Below are positions 1 to 7,168 of a stretch of DNA of 19,227 bases, one piece after another. The notes beneath the pieces are model-generated. The model was given only the letters and a program-made list of their open reading frames with translations. It made no database searches and was not told the DNA's origin. A program made the translations under genes and the position numbers. The first letter of the stretch is position 1. The number at the start of each line of letters is the position of its first letter. The stretch comes from an uncultured cyanobacterium (lineage in GTDB: Bacteria; Cyanobacteriota; Cyanobacteriia; PCC-6307; Cyanobiaceae), in contig CAIZOZ010000548.1 of assembly GCA_903934745.1 (NCBI GenBank), forward strand, positions 1 through 19,227, in the 5' to 3' direction.

Positions 1-350
1 AGCTGGGCCGGTTCGGCCTCGGCGCAGCCTGGCTTGAGGCTGAGCAGCAGCCACTGGGGCCCGTTGCCCAGCGGCATCTGCTGCAACGCCTCGGCCTGAG
101 CGAACAATTCGGCCTGCAGCAGGCGGCGAAGGCGATTACGTCGCACGGCCCGCTTGTGCACCTTGCCGCTCACCACCACGCCAAGCCGCCAGGGGCTGGG
201 CGGCAGGGAATTGGCCGGCGGAGGCAACAGGGAGGCATCAGCCGCCAGCACCCGCAACACCATCAGCTCACCGTGAACACGGCGGCCTTGGCGATAGAGG
301 CGATCGAACACCCGATGGCCCCGAAGCCGGTGCTGCGGCGGCAGGCCCAT
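1..350 (-). CDS. rnpA: Ribonuclease P protein component, 3' end beyond window
   Basis: Protein subunit of RNase P, which helps the catalytic RNA remove 5' leaders from pre-tRNAs. Reading the minus strand from the ATG at 350 gives 116 codons open to the window edge, starting MGLPPQHRLRGHRVFDRLYR. The basic helix carrying the family signature is clear: KRAVRRNRLRRLL near residues 77-89, matching the conserved RNR RNA-binding motif, preceded by the RLGVVVSGKV strand. A proline-rich insertion (LLPPPANSLPPSP, about residues 41-53) sits in the region between the first strands. The start is 35 bp downstream of the rpmH stop, the classic bacterial rpmH-rnpA pair, so co-transcription is likely. The stop codon lies outside the window; the family usually has 110-130 residues, so little is missing. 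Confidence 0.93.
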   Translation of the reverse strand, partial: MGLPPQHRLRGHRVFDRLYRQGRRVHGELMVLRVLAADASLLPPPANSLPPSPWRLGVVVSGKVHKRAVRRNRLRRLLQAELFAQAEALQQMPLGNGPQWLLLSLKPGCAEAEPAQ

Positions 351-385
351 CGGACTTCAGGGGCGGGTGGCTTCAGCGGCGGTGG

Positions 386-523
386 TCAGACCGCCAGGCG
401 GGCACGGCCGCGGCGGCGGCGGGTGCGGATCACACGGCGACCGGTGTGGCTGCGCATCCGCACACGGAATCCAGAGACGCGCTTGCGTTTGCGGCTGGTG
501 CCTTCCAGGGTGCGTTTGGTCAT
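386..523 (-). CDS. rpmH: 50S ribosomal protein L34
   Basis: Small basic protein of the large ribosomal subunit. The minus-strand ORF has 45 codons plus TGA. It begins MTKRTLEGTSRKRKRVSGFR, continues VRMRSHTGRRVIRTRRRRGR and ends ARLAV. The TxRTxxGTxRKRKRxxGFRxRMxxxxGRxVixxRRxKGR pattern is diagnostic of L34, and the length is normal. It lies directly upstream of rnpA on the same strand with a 35-bp gap. The 72 bp between this start and the end of the DUF2808 gene probably hold its promoter, but I see no strong -35/-10 pair there. Plus-strand reading frames across this locus are shadows. Confidence 0.96.
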   Translation of the reverse strand: MTKRTLEGTSRKRKRVSGFRVRMRSHTGRRVIRTRRRRGRARLAV

Positions 524-595
524 GGTGGCCTCTTGGCGCCTCGATTCGCTTCAGTTGGCCACCCTATCAGCTGGGGTCCAGCGGACTGGGGCCGC

Positions 596-1240
596 TCAGT
601 TGGGGTCAATCTGGATCAGCCAGGAGCCCACGTAGCCCGATACCGGCACATCGCCCGGCGCCTGGATCAGGGCATTGAACTGATACATACCCGTGTTGAA
701 TGGGTTGAAGGTGTTGATGTAAAGACCGATCGTTTTCTTATCCGATACCGGCACATCTGGGAACACCTCGATCGCCTTGCCATTCGGCGACACCTCGATC
801 GTGGCGGGGATCTGCTTCTCGCAGCGGGTGCGCTTCATCATGCCGCCCTGGCTCATCTCACAGAGCTTCATCTGCTTGGCATCAAAACTGCCGTCCCAGT
901 AGCTCGGCACCGTGATCGCCAGCTTCAGGATCGCGGTTTTGCGATCCTTCGGCTTGAGGATCAGGTAGTACTCGGAGCGCTTCATGCGAATCGTCTCCGT
1001 CATGAAGAAATAAAGCCGGCGGAAGTCTTTGTTGCTGTCCCAGCGGAACTCCATCAGGCCGGGTGTGCCCTCGGCCTTGGCACTCTGCAGCAGCGAACCA
1101 CTTGGCAGCCGAGGGCCGCTTTGCCCCGGCAGGTTGCTTTGCCAGAGCAGATCAACCGGGGCCAGGGCAGCAAAGGCGCAGGCGCCTGCAGCGATGGCGG
1201 CGCCTGAGGCGAGAACCCGAAGGCGCGGGAGGGGGGGCAT
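596..1240 (-). CDS. DUF2808-family secreted protein
   Basis: Conserved cyanobacterial protein of unknown function. The 214-residue product starts with a short basic stretch and a hydrophobic segment (LASGAAIAAGACAFAALAPV, residues 10-29), a probable signal peptide or anchor, so it should act in the periplasm or at the membrane. The mature part is mixed beta-rich sequence with FRWDSNKDFRRLYFF, ILKPKDRKTAILKLAITVPSYWDGSF and a C-terminal YVGSWLIQIDPN, which I recognise as the DUF2808 pattern. Two cysteines (in KLCEMSQ and TRCEKQ) flank the middle and might pair. The ATG at 1240 is preferred over an in-frame TTG at 1273 because it puts the signal peptide at the N-terminus. No partner or reaction can be inferred. 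It sits between aroH and rpmH on the same strand. Confidence 0.8.
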   Translation of the reverse strand: MPPLPRLRVLASGAAIAAGACAFAALAPVDLLWQSNLPGQSGPRLPSGSLLQSAKAEGTPGLMEFRWDSNKDFRRLYFFMTETIRMKRSEYYLILKPKDRKTAILKLAITVPSYWDGSFDAKQMKLCEMSQGGMMKRTRCEKQIPATIEVSPNGKAIEVFPDVPVSDKKTIGLYINTFNPFNTGMYQFNALIQAPGDVPVSGYVGSWLIQIDPN

Positions 1241-1285
1241 GGGGACAGCCGAAGGTGTTTGGCCGATTCTCAACAGCTCCCAGGC

Positions 1286-1304
1286 CCACCTGAGCGCTCA
1301 GTGG
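1286..1304 (-). terminator. Possible terminator hairpin at the aroH stop
   Basis: The 10-bp perfect palindrome TGAGCGCTCA (1291-1300) contains the aroH stop codon. It is extended outward by CCAC (1286-1289) pairing with GTGG (1301-1304), with one bulged C. A second hairpin, GGCCGG-ATCA-CCGGCC at 1307-1322, lies just inside the end of aroH. No T-tract follows on either strand, so a terminator role is only an inference; an mRNA 3'-end stabiliser is equally possible. Confidence 0.3.
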
Positions 1305-1768
1305 TCGGCCGGATCACCGGCCGGACTAGGAGGCGCCATACCGGCCGGATCCCAGGCCCCAGCTGGAGTTGTGACTGAGCTGTGACTGGGATCGCCCAAG
1401 GCCCGATCTGGCCGCAGCCGGCTGGCCTCGCGCAGGTAGGGATGGACAGGGATCTGCTCCGCCTCCAGCCAGGCATGGGCCAGCAGGCGGATGCAGCGCT
1501 GCAGATCCCCCTGCACCGCCATCTGCTGGCAATCCAGCAGGGCCACCCCTTCACAGCCGAGGCGCCGGCGGGCGATGCCGGCCGGGAAGCAGGCATCGAG
1601 ATCGGCCGTCACCGAAAAGGTGATCGACAGCAGCTGGCTGGCCTGCAGGTGGTTGTGCGCCATCAAGGCCGCGACCAGTTCGCTCACGGCCGCGTCAATC
1701 GCCTCGCTGCTGTTGGCGCTGGCGGTGGTGGCCCCACGCAGGGCCCGCAGTTCGAGGGCAGGATTCAT
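1298..1768 (-). CDS. aroH: Chorismate mutase, AroH class
   Basis: Converts chorismate to prephenate, the first step toward phenylalanine and tyrosine. The fold is the trimeric AroH type rather than the helical AroQ type: LRALRGATT (residues 8-15), FSVTADLDACFPAGIAR (51-67) and IPVHPYLREASRLRPD (106-121) align with Bacillus subtilis AroH. By alignment Arg11, Arg94 and Tyr111 match the B. subtilis substrate-binding Arg7, Arg90 and Tyr108. The position of B. subtilis Glu78 is Gln82 here (DCQQM), which may be a cyanobacterial variant. After LRPD the protein has a roughly 35-residue Pro/Ala/Gly-rich tail that looks disordered. It starts 26 bp after the sppA stop on the same strand, suggesting an sppA-aroH operon. 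Confidence 0.9.
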   Translation of the reverse strand: MNPALELRALRGATTASANSSEAIDAAVSELVAALMAHNHLQASQLLSITFSVTADLDACFPAGIARRRLGCEGVALLDCQQMAVQGDLQRCIRLLAHAWLEAEQIPVHPYLREASRLRPDRALGDPSHSSVTTPAGAWDPAGMAPPSPAGDPADH

Positions 1769-1794
1769 CGATCGGGGGCGGATGGGATTCGATT

Positions 1795-2607
1795 TCAGGG
1801 ACGATGCAGCCAGAGCGGCTGGCCAGCCCAGGCCAGCTCCAGGCTCAGGGCCTGCTGCAGCTGCCCCAACAGGCGCCCGCCGGGAAGGAAACGGCTGAAG
1901 CGCTTCGGCGGTTTGCCGAAGGTGATCGGCTTGGCATGCTCCGGATCAAGGCCCGCCAGTTCCGCCGCCAGCCGCCGGGCCGCCTCCTCATCGCCGAGGG
2001 CATCCACCAGCCCCAGCTCCAGGGCCTGGGCACCGGTGAACACGCGCCCGTCGGCGAAGCTGCGCACGCTGGCCTCGTCCAGGCCGCGTCCAGCGGCCAC
2101 CGCCGCCACAAACTGGCCATAGCTGGCATCGATCAGTTCCTGCAACAACGTCCGTTCCGCCTCAGTGAGGGCGCGATCGGGGGAAAGAATGTCTTTGAAG
2201 AGGCCGCTCTTCACCGTTTCGAAGCGGATGCCGATCCGCTCCAGCAGCCGGGAGAGATCGTTGCCGCGCAGGATCACGCCGATCGAACCGGTGATCGTGC
2301 CGGGATTGGCGACGATCTTTTCGGCCGCCACCCCGAGGTACACCCCGCCGGAGGCGGAGATATTGCCGAAGCTGGCCACCACCCGGCAGCCCTTCTGCCG
2401 CAGCCTGCCGATGGCCGCGTGGATTTCCTGGCTGTCACCAACGGTGCCTCCAGGGCTGTCGATGCGCAGCAGCAGGGCCGGGCACTCCCGTTGCCCCACC
2501 TGCTCCAGGGCCTTGAGCACCCGTTCACGGGTGGGGCCGGCGATCGGTCCTTCGATGGCGATCCGGGCCAGGGTGCGACGGGTCTTGCGGCGCCAGGGCC
2601 AGGGCAT
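1795..2607 (-). CDS. sppA: Signal peptide peptidase SppA, short form
   Basis: Serine protease of the SppA/S49 family, expected to degrade cleaved signal peptides or membrane-associated peptides. The 270-residue protein has LLLRIDSPGGTVGDSQEI (46-62), the nucleophile motif NISASGGVY with Ser86, NPGTITGSIGV (101-111) and SGLFKDILSP with the predicted general base Lys138, so the Ser/Lys dyad is complete. The length suits the single-domain 36K type that oligomerises to build its active sites. Unlike many SppA proteins it shows no hydrophobic N-terminal anchor: the N-terminus is MPWPWRRKTRRTLARIAIEG. The ATG at 2607 follows this family start; longer frames upstream run into the divergent promoter region and the permease gene. 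It leads the sppA-aroH unit. Confidence 0.9.
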   Translation of the reverse strand: MPWPWRRKTRRTLARIAIEGPIAGPTRERVLKALEQVGQRECPALLLRIDSPGGTVGDSQEIHAAIGRLRQKGCRVVASFGNISASGGVYLGVAAEKIVANPGTITGSIGVILRGNDLSRLLERIGIRFETVKSGLFKDILSPDRALTEAERTLLQELIDASYGQFVAAVAAGRGLDEASVRSFADGRVFTGAQALELGLVDALGDEEAARRLAAELAGLDPEHAKPITFGKPPKRFSRFLPGGRLLGQLQQALSLELAWAGQPLWLHRP

Positions 2608-2662
2608 CGGAATCGGGTGTAGTGGTTGGATCTTAAAAAGGTGCCCCCCCTGAACCCTGCCC
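2608..2662. promoter_or_regulatory. Divergent sppA / permease promoter region
   Basis: A 55-bp spacer separates the divergent starts of sppA and the DMT permease. It contains the only A/T-rich run nearby. On the minus strand, TAAGAT (2635-2630) is a reasonable -10 element 23 nt upstream of the sppA start, followed by a weak TTCAGG at a short spacing. No convincing plus-strand pair is seen. The call is by position and composition only. Confidence 0.35.
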
Positions 2663-3682
2663 ATGCTTCCGGCTTCGCAAGGGTCCCTGCTGCGCTGGCC
2701 GCTGATGCTGCTGCCGTTTGCCCTGTGGGGAACGGCGATGGCGGCGATGAAACCCCTGCTCGAGGGCGGCTCGCCACTGCTGGTGGCCAGCCTGCGGCTG
2801 CTGCCCGCTGGGCTGCTGCTGCTGCTGGTGGCCCGCCTGGTGGGGCGACCCCAGGCGGTGGCGGCGACCGACTGGCCCTGGCTGCTGGTGTTCGCCCTGA
2901 TCGATGGCACCGTGTTTCAGGGCCTGCTGGCCCGCGGCCTGGAACAGACCGGCGCCGGCCTCGGCTCGGTGCTGATCGATTCCCAGCCGCTGCTGGTGGC
3001 CCTGCTGGCCCGCACCCTGTTCGGCGAGGCGATCAATCCGGTGGGCTGGCTGGGCCTGTTGATCGGCCTGGCGGGAATCCTCTGCCTCGGCCTGCCGCCC
3101 GAGCTGCTGCGTCACTGGTGGCTGGAAGGGCCGACGGTGATCGGCACGCACGCCTGGAGCCATGGCGAGCTCTGGATGCTGGGCGCGGCGGCGGCGATGG
3201 CGGTGGGCACCGTGCTCTGCCGCTATGCCACCCGATCCAGCGACCCCCTGGTGGTGACCGGCTGGCACATGGTGCTGGGCGGCCTGCCGCTGTTGGTGGC
3301 CACCGTGTTGACGCCGATGCTGGCCGCTGACGCCGGAGCCAGTGCTGGGCTGTTGGCCTTCTGGCCCGCCTGGAATGGGCTGCAGTGGGGCCTGATGGCC
3401 TACGCCTCCCTGTTCGGCAGCGCCCTGGCCTACGGCCTGTTCTTCTGGTTCGCCAGCCGCGGCGATCTCACCGGCTTCACCGCCCTCACCTTTCTGACCC
3501 CGGTGTTCGCCCTGCTCTGCGGGATGCTGCTGCTCGATGAGCGGCTGCGGCCGCTGCAATGGCTCGGCGCCGCCCTGGCCCTGGCTTCGGTGGTGCTGCT
3601 CAACCGGCGCCAGCAGCTCTGGGGAGGTGCCGCAGCGCCTCCCGCCGCCACAGCCTCCAGCCCGTCGGGGACCACGCACTGA
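2663..3682 (+). CDS. DMT-superfamily (EamA) permease
   Basis: Membrane transporter of the drug/metabolite superfamily with about ten hydrophobic segments in two EamA repeats. The first repeat spans roughly residues 8-145 (LLPFALWGTAMAAMKPLL, then LIDSQPLLVALLARTLFGEAI). The second spans about 170-318 and ends GFTALTFLTPVFALLCGMLLLDERLRPLQWLGAALALASVVLLN, the typical EamA close with its acidic DER before the last helix. Substrate cannot be told from sequence. The 339-residue length is slightly long because of a loop between the repeats and a disordered Pro/Ala/Ser tail. The TGA stop abuts the next gene's ATG with no gap, so translation of the two is probably coupled, which suggests a link with glycan or lipid-linked sugar handling. 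Confidence 0.85.
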   Translation: MLPASQGSLLRWPLMLLPFALWGTAMAAMKPLLEGGSPLLVASLRLLPAGLLLLLVARLVGRPQAVAATDWPWLLVFALIDGTVFQGLLARGLEQTGAGLGSVLIDSQPLLVALLARTLFGEAINPVGWLGLLIGLAGILCLGLPPELLRHWWLEGPTVIGTHAWSHGELWMLGAAAAMAVGTVLCRYATRSSDPLVVTGWHMVLGGLPLLVATVLTPMLAADAGASAGLLAFWPAWNGLQWGLMAYASLFGSALAYGLFFWFASRGDLTGFTALTFLTPVFALLCGMLLLDERLRPLQWLGAALALASVVLLNRRQQLWGGAAAPPAATASSPSGTTH

Positions 3683-5695
3683 ATGCCGCCGCCCTCCCGC
3701 CGCCAACGCCTGCTGGTGCTGCTGTTCAGCCTGGCCCTGGGGGCACTCCTTTTTTTGTGGCAGCTGGGCAGCACCGGCCTGGTGGATGAAACGCCGCCTC
3801 TGTTCGCCGCCGCCGCCCGGGCCATGGCCGAAACGGGGGACTGGCTGATTCCACGCGTCAACGGGCTGCCCCGCTACGACAAGCCGCCGCTGGTGTACTG
3901 GCTGATGGGGCTGGTCTACGCCCTGCCCGGCCAGGCCGGGTGGAACCCGCTGGGCACCTGGGCCGCCGCTTTACCCGCTGCACTGGCCTCGATCGGCGTG
4001 ATGCTGGCCCTGGCCGACACCCTGCTGCTCTGGCCCCAGCCTGGTCTTGCCCGCAACGCTGATCTGGCCAGCAGGCCACAGCGCCTTGCTGAGCAAAGGA
4101 GCCCGGCGGCCCCCGGCGCTGGCAGCTGGTTGATCACCCCGCTGACGGCAGCCCTCAGCTTTGCCCTGGGGCCCCTGGTGCTGCTCTGGGGTCGGGTGCC
4201 GGTGAGTGATGCCCTGTTCAGCGCTCTGCTGGCCGCTGCCCTGCTGCTCTGCTGGCGCCGCTACGCCGATCGACGCCAGGCCTGGTGGACGCCCTGGGCC
4301 CTGCTGGGGCTGGCGATGCTCACCAAAGGGCCAGTGGCGCTGGTGTTGCTGGCGCTCACCCTGCTGCTGTTCGGCTGGCTGCAGCACGACCTGGACGGCC
4401 TGCGGCGGCGGTTGCGACCGCTGCCGGGACTGCTGCTCAGCCTGCTGGTGGCCCTGCCCTGGTACGGCTTGGCCCTGCTGCGCGAGGGCCGCCCTTTCTG
4501 GGACAGCTTCTTCGGCTATCACAACCTGCAGCGCTTCACCTCGGTGGTGAACCACCATCTGCAGCCCTGGTGGTACTTCCTGCCGGTGCTGCTGATCGCC
4601 GCCCTGCCGGCCACGCCGCTGCTGCTGCTGGCCCTGGTGCGGGCGCTGGCACCCCTGCGATTGGCCCCCTGGCCGCTCCAGCCCCTGCCAGCAGCCACCT
4701 CCCTGGCCCGCTTTGCCGCCTGCTGGTTGCTGATGGTGCTGGCCTTCTTCACCCTCGCCGCCACCAAGCTGCCCAGCTACTGGCTGCCGGCCACCCCGGC
4801 GGCGGCCTTGCTGGTGGCCCTGGTGGTTCAGGCGAGCCCCGCTGATGCCGCTGCCGAGGGTGGTGGAGCCGCTAGCGCGACCGAAGCCGGGACCGAAGCC
4901 GGGACGGGAGCCGGAACTGAGGGCGGTGTTGGGGAAAGGGTTGGGGTGGTGGCCAGGGCACCGCTGGCTTGGGCGGATCGCTGGGCCTGGCGCCTCACCC
5001 TGCTGCTCACGCTGCTGCTGGCGCTGGTGTTTCTGCTAGCTCCGCTCTGGGTGCCTCTGATCGCGGATCCGGAGCTGCCCACCCTGCCGGCGGAGCTGCT
5101 GGCGGAAGGGCGCCTGCTGCTGGCCGGGTTGCTCTGGGCCCTGGCGGCGCTGCTGGGCTGGCTGGCGGCCCTACGGCGCGCGCCGCTGCGGCTGCTCGCC
5201 CTGCAGCTGCCCCTGGTGCTGTTTGTGCCGACGGCATTGCTGCCCAGCTGGAGCCTGGGGGATCGTCTGCGGGGGCTGCCGGTGCGGCAGCTGGCGGCAC
5301 ACATCCGGGCGACTGAACGCCCGGGAGCTGGCAGCGAACCGCTGGCGATGGTGGGCATCCTCAAGCCCTCGCTGCATTACTACAGCCGCCGGCTGGTGAT
5401 CTACGAAGGCATCGAGCCCGAAGGGCTGGTGAATCTGGCCGAGCGCCTGCGGCGGGAACGCCGGCCGGGCCAGCGGCCCTCAACCCCGGCGGCAACTCCC
5501 ACCGTGCTGGTGGTGATCGATCGCACCACGGCCGCGTCCCCCTTCTGGCAGGGACTGGAGCCCCTGGAACTGAGCCGCGCCGGCCTCTATCGCCTCTGGC
5601 GGCTCGATCGTCGCCGGCTCGAAACCCGGGCAGCCGAGCTGCGCGCCGCCGGCCATGGCCCCACCTGGGAGCAGCCGCGGCCGGAGCGCTATTGA
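3683..5695 (+). CDS. ArnT/GT39-like membrane glycosyltransferase
   Basis: Polytopic transferase of the PMT/ArnT group (GT-C fold), which moves sugars from polyprenyl-phosphate donors to lipid or protein acceptors outside the membrane. After one N-terminal membrane segment comes the first-loop acidic pair in STGLVDETPP (Asp35-Glu36) and PRYDKPPLVYW (residues 63-73), both typical of ArnT-like enzymes. About twelve hydrophobic segments follow, including GLAMLTKGPVALVLLALTLL and ATKLPSYWLPATPAAALLVAL. The C-terminal 150 residues are soluble (ILKPSLHYYSRR, VLVVIDR). A low-complexity loop around residues 398-420, rich in Gly/Thr/Glu/Ala, is encoded by 12-bp tandem repeats. The 670-residue length is somewhat above ArnT's ~550. 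The donor and acceptor are unknown. The gene begins immediately after the permease stop. Confidence 0.85.
   Translation: MPPPSRRQRLLVLLFSLALGALLFLWQLGSTGLVDETPPLFAAAARAMAETGDWLIPRVNGLPRYDKPPLVYWLMGLVYALPGQAGWNPLGTWAAALPAALASIGVMLALADTLLLWPQPGLARNADLASRPQRLAEQRSPAAPGAGSWLITPLTAALSFALGPLVLLWGRVPVSDALFSALLAAALLLCWRRYADRRQAWWTPWALLGLAMLTKGPVALVLLALTLLLFGWLQHDLDGLRRRLRPLPGLLLSLLVALPWYGLALLREGRPFWDSFFGYHNLQRFTSVVNHHLQPWWYFLPVLLIAALPATPLLLLALVRALAPLRLAPWPLQPLPAATSLARFAACWLLMVLAFFTLAATKLPSYWLPATPAAALLVALVVQASPADAAAEGGGAASATEAGTEAGTGAGTEGGVGERVGVVARAPLAWADRWAWRLTLLLTLLLALVFLLAPLWVPLIADPELPTLPAELLAEGRLLLAGLLWALAALLGWLAALRRAPLRLLALQLPLVLFVPTALLPSWSLGDRLRGLPVRQLAAHIRATERPGAGSEPLAMVGILKPSLHYYSRRLVIYEGIEPEGLVNLAERLRRERRPGQRPSTPAATPTVLVVIDRTTAASPFWQGLEPLELSRAGLYRLWRLDRRRLETRAAELRAAGHGPTWEQPRPERY
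4879..4926 (+). repeat. Four 12-bp tandem repeats inside the GT39 gene
   Basis: Four consecutive 12-bp units: GACCGAAGCCGG (4879-4890), an exact copy (4891-4902), GACGGGAGCCGG (4903-4914) and the more diverged AACTGAGGGCGG (4915-4926). They stay in frame and encode a TEAG/TGAG/TEGG-type linker in an extramembrane loop. Copy-number change in steps of four residues would be tolerated. Confidence 0.85.
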
Positions 5696-5854
5696 AGGGG
5701 CGCCAGGGCTGGTCCGGTTGATTGTGTCGCTGACAGCGAAGCCTTGGCAGGATGAACGGCTGATTCGCCAGTGCCGCCTCGCTCTGGGTGCCATCCGCTG
5801 CATCCATGCCCGCGCTGACCTGCCTTGGCCGGCAGCAAGCCCTCCGTGACGTCG

Positions 5855-7084
5855 ATGACCCGCACCATCCTGTTCCTGCATCAGAACTTCCCGGGCCAGT
5901 ACCGGCATCTGGCGCCGGCCCTGCGGGCCAGGGGCGATCGGGTGGAGGCGATCGGCGGACCCACGGCCCGGGAGCTGCCCGGCATCCGCCTGCATCGCTA
6001 CGACCCGATGCCAGCCAGGGGCGTGCCTGGCTGCCATCCCTGGGTGTCGGATCTGCAGACCAAGGTGCTGCGGGCTGAAGCCGTGGGCCGCAGGCTCGAG
6101 GGCCTGCTGGCCGAAGGCCTGCGGCCCGATCTGATCGTGGGCCATCCCGGCTGGGGCGAACTGCTGGCGCTCAAGGATCTGCTGCCCGCGGTGCCCGTGC
6201 TGCACCAGGTGGAGTTCGTGTATCAACTGCAGGGTGGTGATGTCGGCTTCGATCCGGAATTCCCCGACACGACCTGGTGCAATCGCACCCGCATCCGCCT
6301 CAGGCGCAACACCCAGTTGCTCGCCTTCCAGGATCTGGACTGGGGTCTGGCGCCAACGCCCTGGCAGGCCAGCACCGTGCCGGCGGACTATCGCCAGCGG
6401 CTGAGCGTGATTCACGAGGGCATCGACACCAGCACGATCACGCCCCAGGGGCCGGCCGAGATTCACCTGCAGCAGGCCGGCCTGCACTTTCGGCCCGGCG
6501 ATGAGGTGGTGAGTTTCGTGGCCCGCAACCTGGAGCCCTACCGCGGCTTTCACCGCTTCATGCGCGCTCTGCCCTTGCTGCAGCAACTGCGGCCCCAGGC
6601 CCAGGTGCTGATCGTCGGCGGCCTGGAGGTGAGCTACGGCTCAGCGCCAGCCGGCGGTGGCAACTGGAAAGACGTGCTGTTGGCGGAGCTGGCGGGGCAG
6701 CTGGACCTCAGCCGCGTCCATTTCGTCGGCAAGATTCCGCACGGGCTGCTGCACCAGCTGTTCCGCGTCTGCGCCTGCCATGTGTATCTCACCTATCCGT
6801 TCGTGCTGAGCTGGAGCCTGCTCGAGGCCATGGCCTGTGGCTCCCTGGTGATCGGCTCCGCCACCCCACCGGTGCAGGACGTGATCCGCGACGGGGTGAA
6901 TGGCCACCTGGTGGACTTCTTTGACGCCGAGGCTCTGGCCCGCCGCATCGCCGCTGTCCTGGCCGATCCCGCCTCGCAACTGCCCCTGCGGGCGGAGGCG
7001 CGGCGCCACGTGGTGGAGCGCTTCGATCTGCAGACGGTGTGCCTGCCCCAGCAGCTGGCTCTGGTGGATCGGTTGCTGGGCTGA
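5855..7084 (+). CDS. GT4-family glycosyltransferase
   Basis: GT-B fold transferase, probably cytosolic and using a nucleotide sugar for a surface glycan. The 409-residue protein starts MTRTILFLHQNFPGQYRHLA. This N-terminus and the following PDLIVGHPGWGELL fit the Glyco_trans_4_3-type N-terminal domain often found in GT4 enzymes of polysaccharide loci. The C-terminal domain has VSFVARNLEPYRGFHRFMRAL, QVLIVGG and LTYPFVLSWSLLEAMACG. In the usual E-x7-E motif only the second Glu is present (Glu324); the first position is Phe316. I believe this is common in the subfamily rather than a defect. The ATG at 5855 is chosen over an upstream TTG at 5825 because it starts directly before the first beta strand. 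It lies 159 bp after the GT39 gene on the same strand. Confidence 0.88.
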   Translation: MTRTILFLHQNFPGQYRHLAPALRARGDRVEAIGGPTARELPGIRLHRYDPMPARGVPGCHPWVSDLQTKVLRAEAVGRRLEGLLAEGLRPDLIVGHPGWGELLALKDLLPAVPVLHQVEFVYQLQGGDVGFDPEFPDTTWCNRTRIRLRRNTQLLAFQDLDWGLAPTPWQASTVPADYRQRLSVIHEGIDTSTITPQGPAEIHLQQAGLHFRPGDEVVSFVARNLEPYRGFHRFMRALPLLQQLRPQAQVLIVGGLEVSYGSAPAGGGNWKDVLLAELAGQLDLSRVHFVGKIPHGLLHQLFRVCACHVYLTYPFVLSWSLLEAMACGSLVIGSATPPVQDVIRDGVNGHLVDFFDAEALARRIAAVLADPASQLPLRAEARRHVVERFDLQTVCLPQQLALVDRLLG

Positions 7085-7086
7085 AC

Positions 7087-7147
7087 CAAGGCCACGCCGA
7101 AGGGTGCCACACCGAAGGGTGCCACACCGAACCGTGCCAGGGCCTTG
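7087..7147. repeat. 15-bp tandem repeats at a convergent gene junction
   Basis: Between two convergent glycosyltransferase genes there are three adjacent 15-bp units: GCCACGCCGAAGGGT (7091-7105), GCCACACCGAAGGGT (7106-7120) and GCCACACCGAACCGT (7121-7135). Each junction contains GGTG-CCA-CACC, a 4-bp stem with a 3-nt loop. The block is bracketed by a perfect inverted repeat, CAAGGCC (7087-7093) and GGCCTTG (7141-7147). No T-tract is present. It could serve as a bidirectional 3'-end structure, but that is inference. Confidence 0.75.
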
Positions 7148-7168
7148 TCCGATCAAGCCGCCTGCGCC

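Noticed and set aside
2633..3706. Minus-strand open frame of 357 codons with many Gln and His
   Set aside because: Reverse shadow of the DMT permease, whose ten hydrophobic segments are clear on the plus strand.
5655..5849. Short plus-strand frame after the GT39 gene
   Set aside because: It begins inside the GT39 coding region in another frame and shows no conserved feature. The spacer is better read as noncoding.
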